Of a stretch of DNA of 64,000 nucleotides, positions 62,432-64,000 are shown one piece after another. Under the pieces are notes generated by a model. That model saw only the letters and a list, made by a program, of their open reading frames with translations. It was not told the origin of the DNA and searched no databases. Within the stretch, counting starts at the first letter, position 1; every line of letters starts with the position of its first letter. The DNA lies in assembly GCA_036971475.1 (NCBI GenBank), contig JBAIZL010000002.1:128976033-129040032 (forward strand). The letters are read 5' to 3'. The translations under genes were made by a program, and so were the position numbers. The stretch comes from Prosapia bicincta (Eukaryota > Arthropoda > Insecta > Hemiptera > Cercopidae).

Positions 62432-63058
62432 CCCTTTGATTAGCAACATGTGCCTGCCCTGATATGGCTCCTGGGAGCAACATATTTTTGAAACATTGTT
62501 ACACTTTTTTTCTAATTTTTTTTTTCATTTTCCTCTAACTTTTTTAATTATAGTAATATTTGTTTATATTTTTTTATTTACTTATTTTCTCATGTTCACC
62601 AAACTTTACCTTACGTTTACTGACAATTTCTTTACTAAAACTGTTAATCTGTTTTTTTTTTTTTTTTTAAATACCTATTCATTGTAAAATACCATACAAA
62701 CTTTGAAATGATCTGTAAACAAGTGGGTAAAACCAGACTTTGGACACAAAAGAATTTCTTCATTATCAATTGCCTATTCATTATAAAATACTGCACAAAC
62801 TTCGAAACTATCTGTAAACACGTGGGGAAACTCATAGACTTTGGAGACAAAAATATGGTTACTTTGTACTCTTTGTAGTATTTACTGTGCAGATTGTTAC
62901 AAATATTTAACCTAGAATACAGCACAATACATAGGATAACAAATCGTAAACATATGACAATGCAATCTGAGAGAAGTGGTAGAACGTACATATACAGGAA
63001 TGCTTCCGCTGGCCGTTGCGTGATTTCATGTACTGGTACGTAAATGCTAATCAAAGGG
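62432..63058. mobile_element. piggyBac-like non-autonomous element, family 1, copy 2
   Basis: Terminal inverted repeats CCCTTTGATTAGC and GCTAATCAAAGGG, each abutting TTAA (62428-62431, 63059-63062). The CCCTTTG start agrees with the general piggyBac-group terminus. 627 bp. An internal direct duplication of about 100 bp is visible (TTATAAAATACTGCACAAAC versus TTGTAAAATACCATACAAAC). The minus-strand frame 62644-63054 is translated repeat. Confidence 0.87.
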
Positions 63059-63062
63059 TTAA

Positions 63063-64000
63063 ATGTAAAAAAGTAATATTGTGCAATAGCTACATTTTAT
63101 AGTAAAAACAGAAAAATACACATAAATACCTCTATTGTGAAAAACAATTGATTTGGAATATTTAAAGAAAAATGTAATGTTAGGCCTAAATGAACTATTG
63201 TATTGCTTATATTTATTCTAAAACTAAAAGTTTTTTTTGTAATACAATACCTATTGAATGTTACTAGGAAAATAACAATATAATTGCAACCTATTTTTTA
63301 AATAATATTTGTTGTGCCTTAATACATTACAATGCTTGCGAGCTATATGTTCAACCAATACCTTAACAAAGTCGTGTACCAATTTGCAAGTACCTTTTGC
63401 TTATTGCTGGATATAGTTGAGTGCTGCAACTCCGTAATTGTAAGAGGAAACATTTTTAGTTTTCATGCTACACTGAGTCAAAAGTTTTATCTGCCAAGGT
63501 TTTATAACCATTTCAATATTTCAACTTTCTGTTACTTTAAATCACTCGAAATTTCCAGTTTGGTTTGATTCTTCAAAACCAGGAGGTTTTTAATCACAGT
63601 AGAAGCAAGTCCATCATTGTCATCAAATTCTTCAATTCCATTTTCTAATCTTGATTAATTGTCCAATTTTGCTACTTGATTTCCTAATTGTCTGGTTTTA
63701 TTTCACTCCAAGCTTTTATGACTCAGTTATTCTTTTTATTAGAAAAATCATTAATGGCTCTTCATCCTTAGTTGTTTGAAATGTATAAACTGTAGTAAAT
63801 TATTACCTTTTATTTGAACACTGCAGGACACTTTAGTCCATATGTGGTAAGCTGGCTATGTATGGTGTCAACCACATCAAGCTTACTCCATTTTAGCTCA
63901 GTTTTTTTCATCTGGATATAAGATTGGATTATCTATCCTAAGATTAATTATTAATTTTTCTAAAAAAACTCAAGAATCTTATCTCCAGCAAAAATACTGA
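63063..64000. other. Probable lig intron 6, no exon or gene seen
   Basis: AT-rich. The frame at 63332-63568 has no family features. The remaining 3' exons of lig are expected beyond the window. Confidence 0.4.

Overview
This is a window of AT-rich eukaryotic DNA from an animal genome, almost certainly an insect with a large, transposon-rich genome. The evidence is one intron-rich host gene (an insect-type lingerer/UBAP2-like gene), introns of several kilobases, and an insect-like transposon set: Penelope-like, non-LTR, piggyBac-like, pogo/Tc1-mariner-like and hAT-like. A hemipteran is plausible but cannot be proven from the sequence. There are no operons, ribosome binding sites or prokaryotic signals.

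The only confident host gene is the 5' part of lingerer (lig) on the + strand. Six coding exons (43640-43765, 48003-48083, 50214-50318, 54241-54508, 59309-59563, 61144-61200) join in frame to 297 codons and run off the window. They encode a UBA-type domain followed by a long RG/RGG-rich region. Its introns hold most of the DNA transposons of the right-hand third: piggyBac-like elements with TTAA target sites, pogo-like elements with TA target sites, a deleted mariner-like element and a hAT-like element.

The left two thirds (1-43.6 kb) look intergenic. They hold decayed Penelope-like retroelements (PLEs; GIY-YIG and reverse transcriptase remnants at 0.4, 3.5, 17.6, 19.2, 27.3 and 33.7 kb), two non-LTR retrotransposon ends (1.5 and 28.3-29.7 kb), a DDE_3-type transposase relic (31.2-31.6 kb), a complete-looking TIR element carrying a broken 'DNCGGQNKN' transposase-like gene (34.9-36.6 kb), long AT-rich inverted-repeat MITEs, a 77-bp minisatellite and a perfect (GT)701 tract of 1.4 kb.

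The most interesting structure is a set of self-cleaving hammerhead-ribozyme-like motifs (type I, with a tiny stem III) in the terminal repeats of the PLE-like families. They often sit in inverted pairs, so that both strands carry one. The best are at 57379-57424, 16176-16218, 11632-11676 (with a mirror copy on the other strand inside a perfect 210-bp palindrome) and 14837-14874 (minus). All share one extra nucleotide between the CUGANGA box and stem II. One PLE family carries a shared double change at core positions 3 and 8 (C3U with G8A), which would keep that base pair as U-A. Hammerheads in PLE terminal repeats are known in general; the family-level core changes and the palindromic two-strand arrangement are what deserve checking here.
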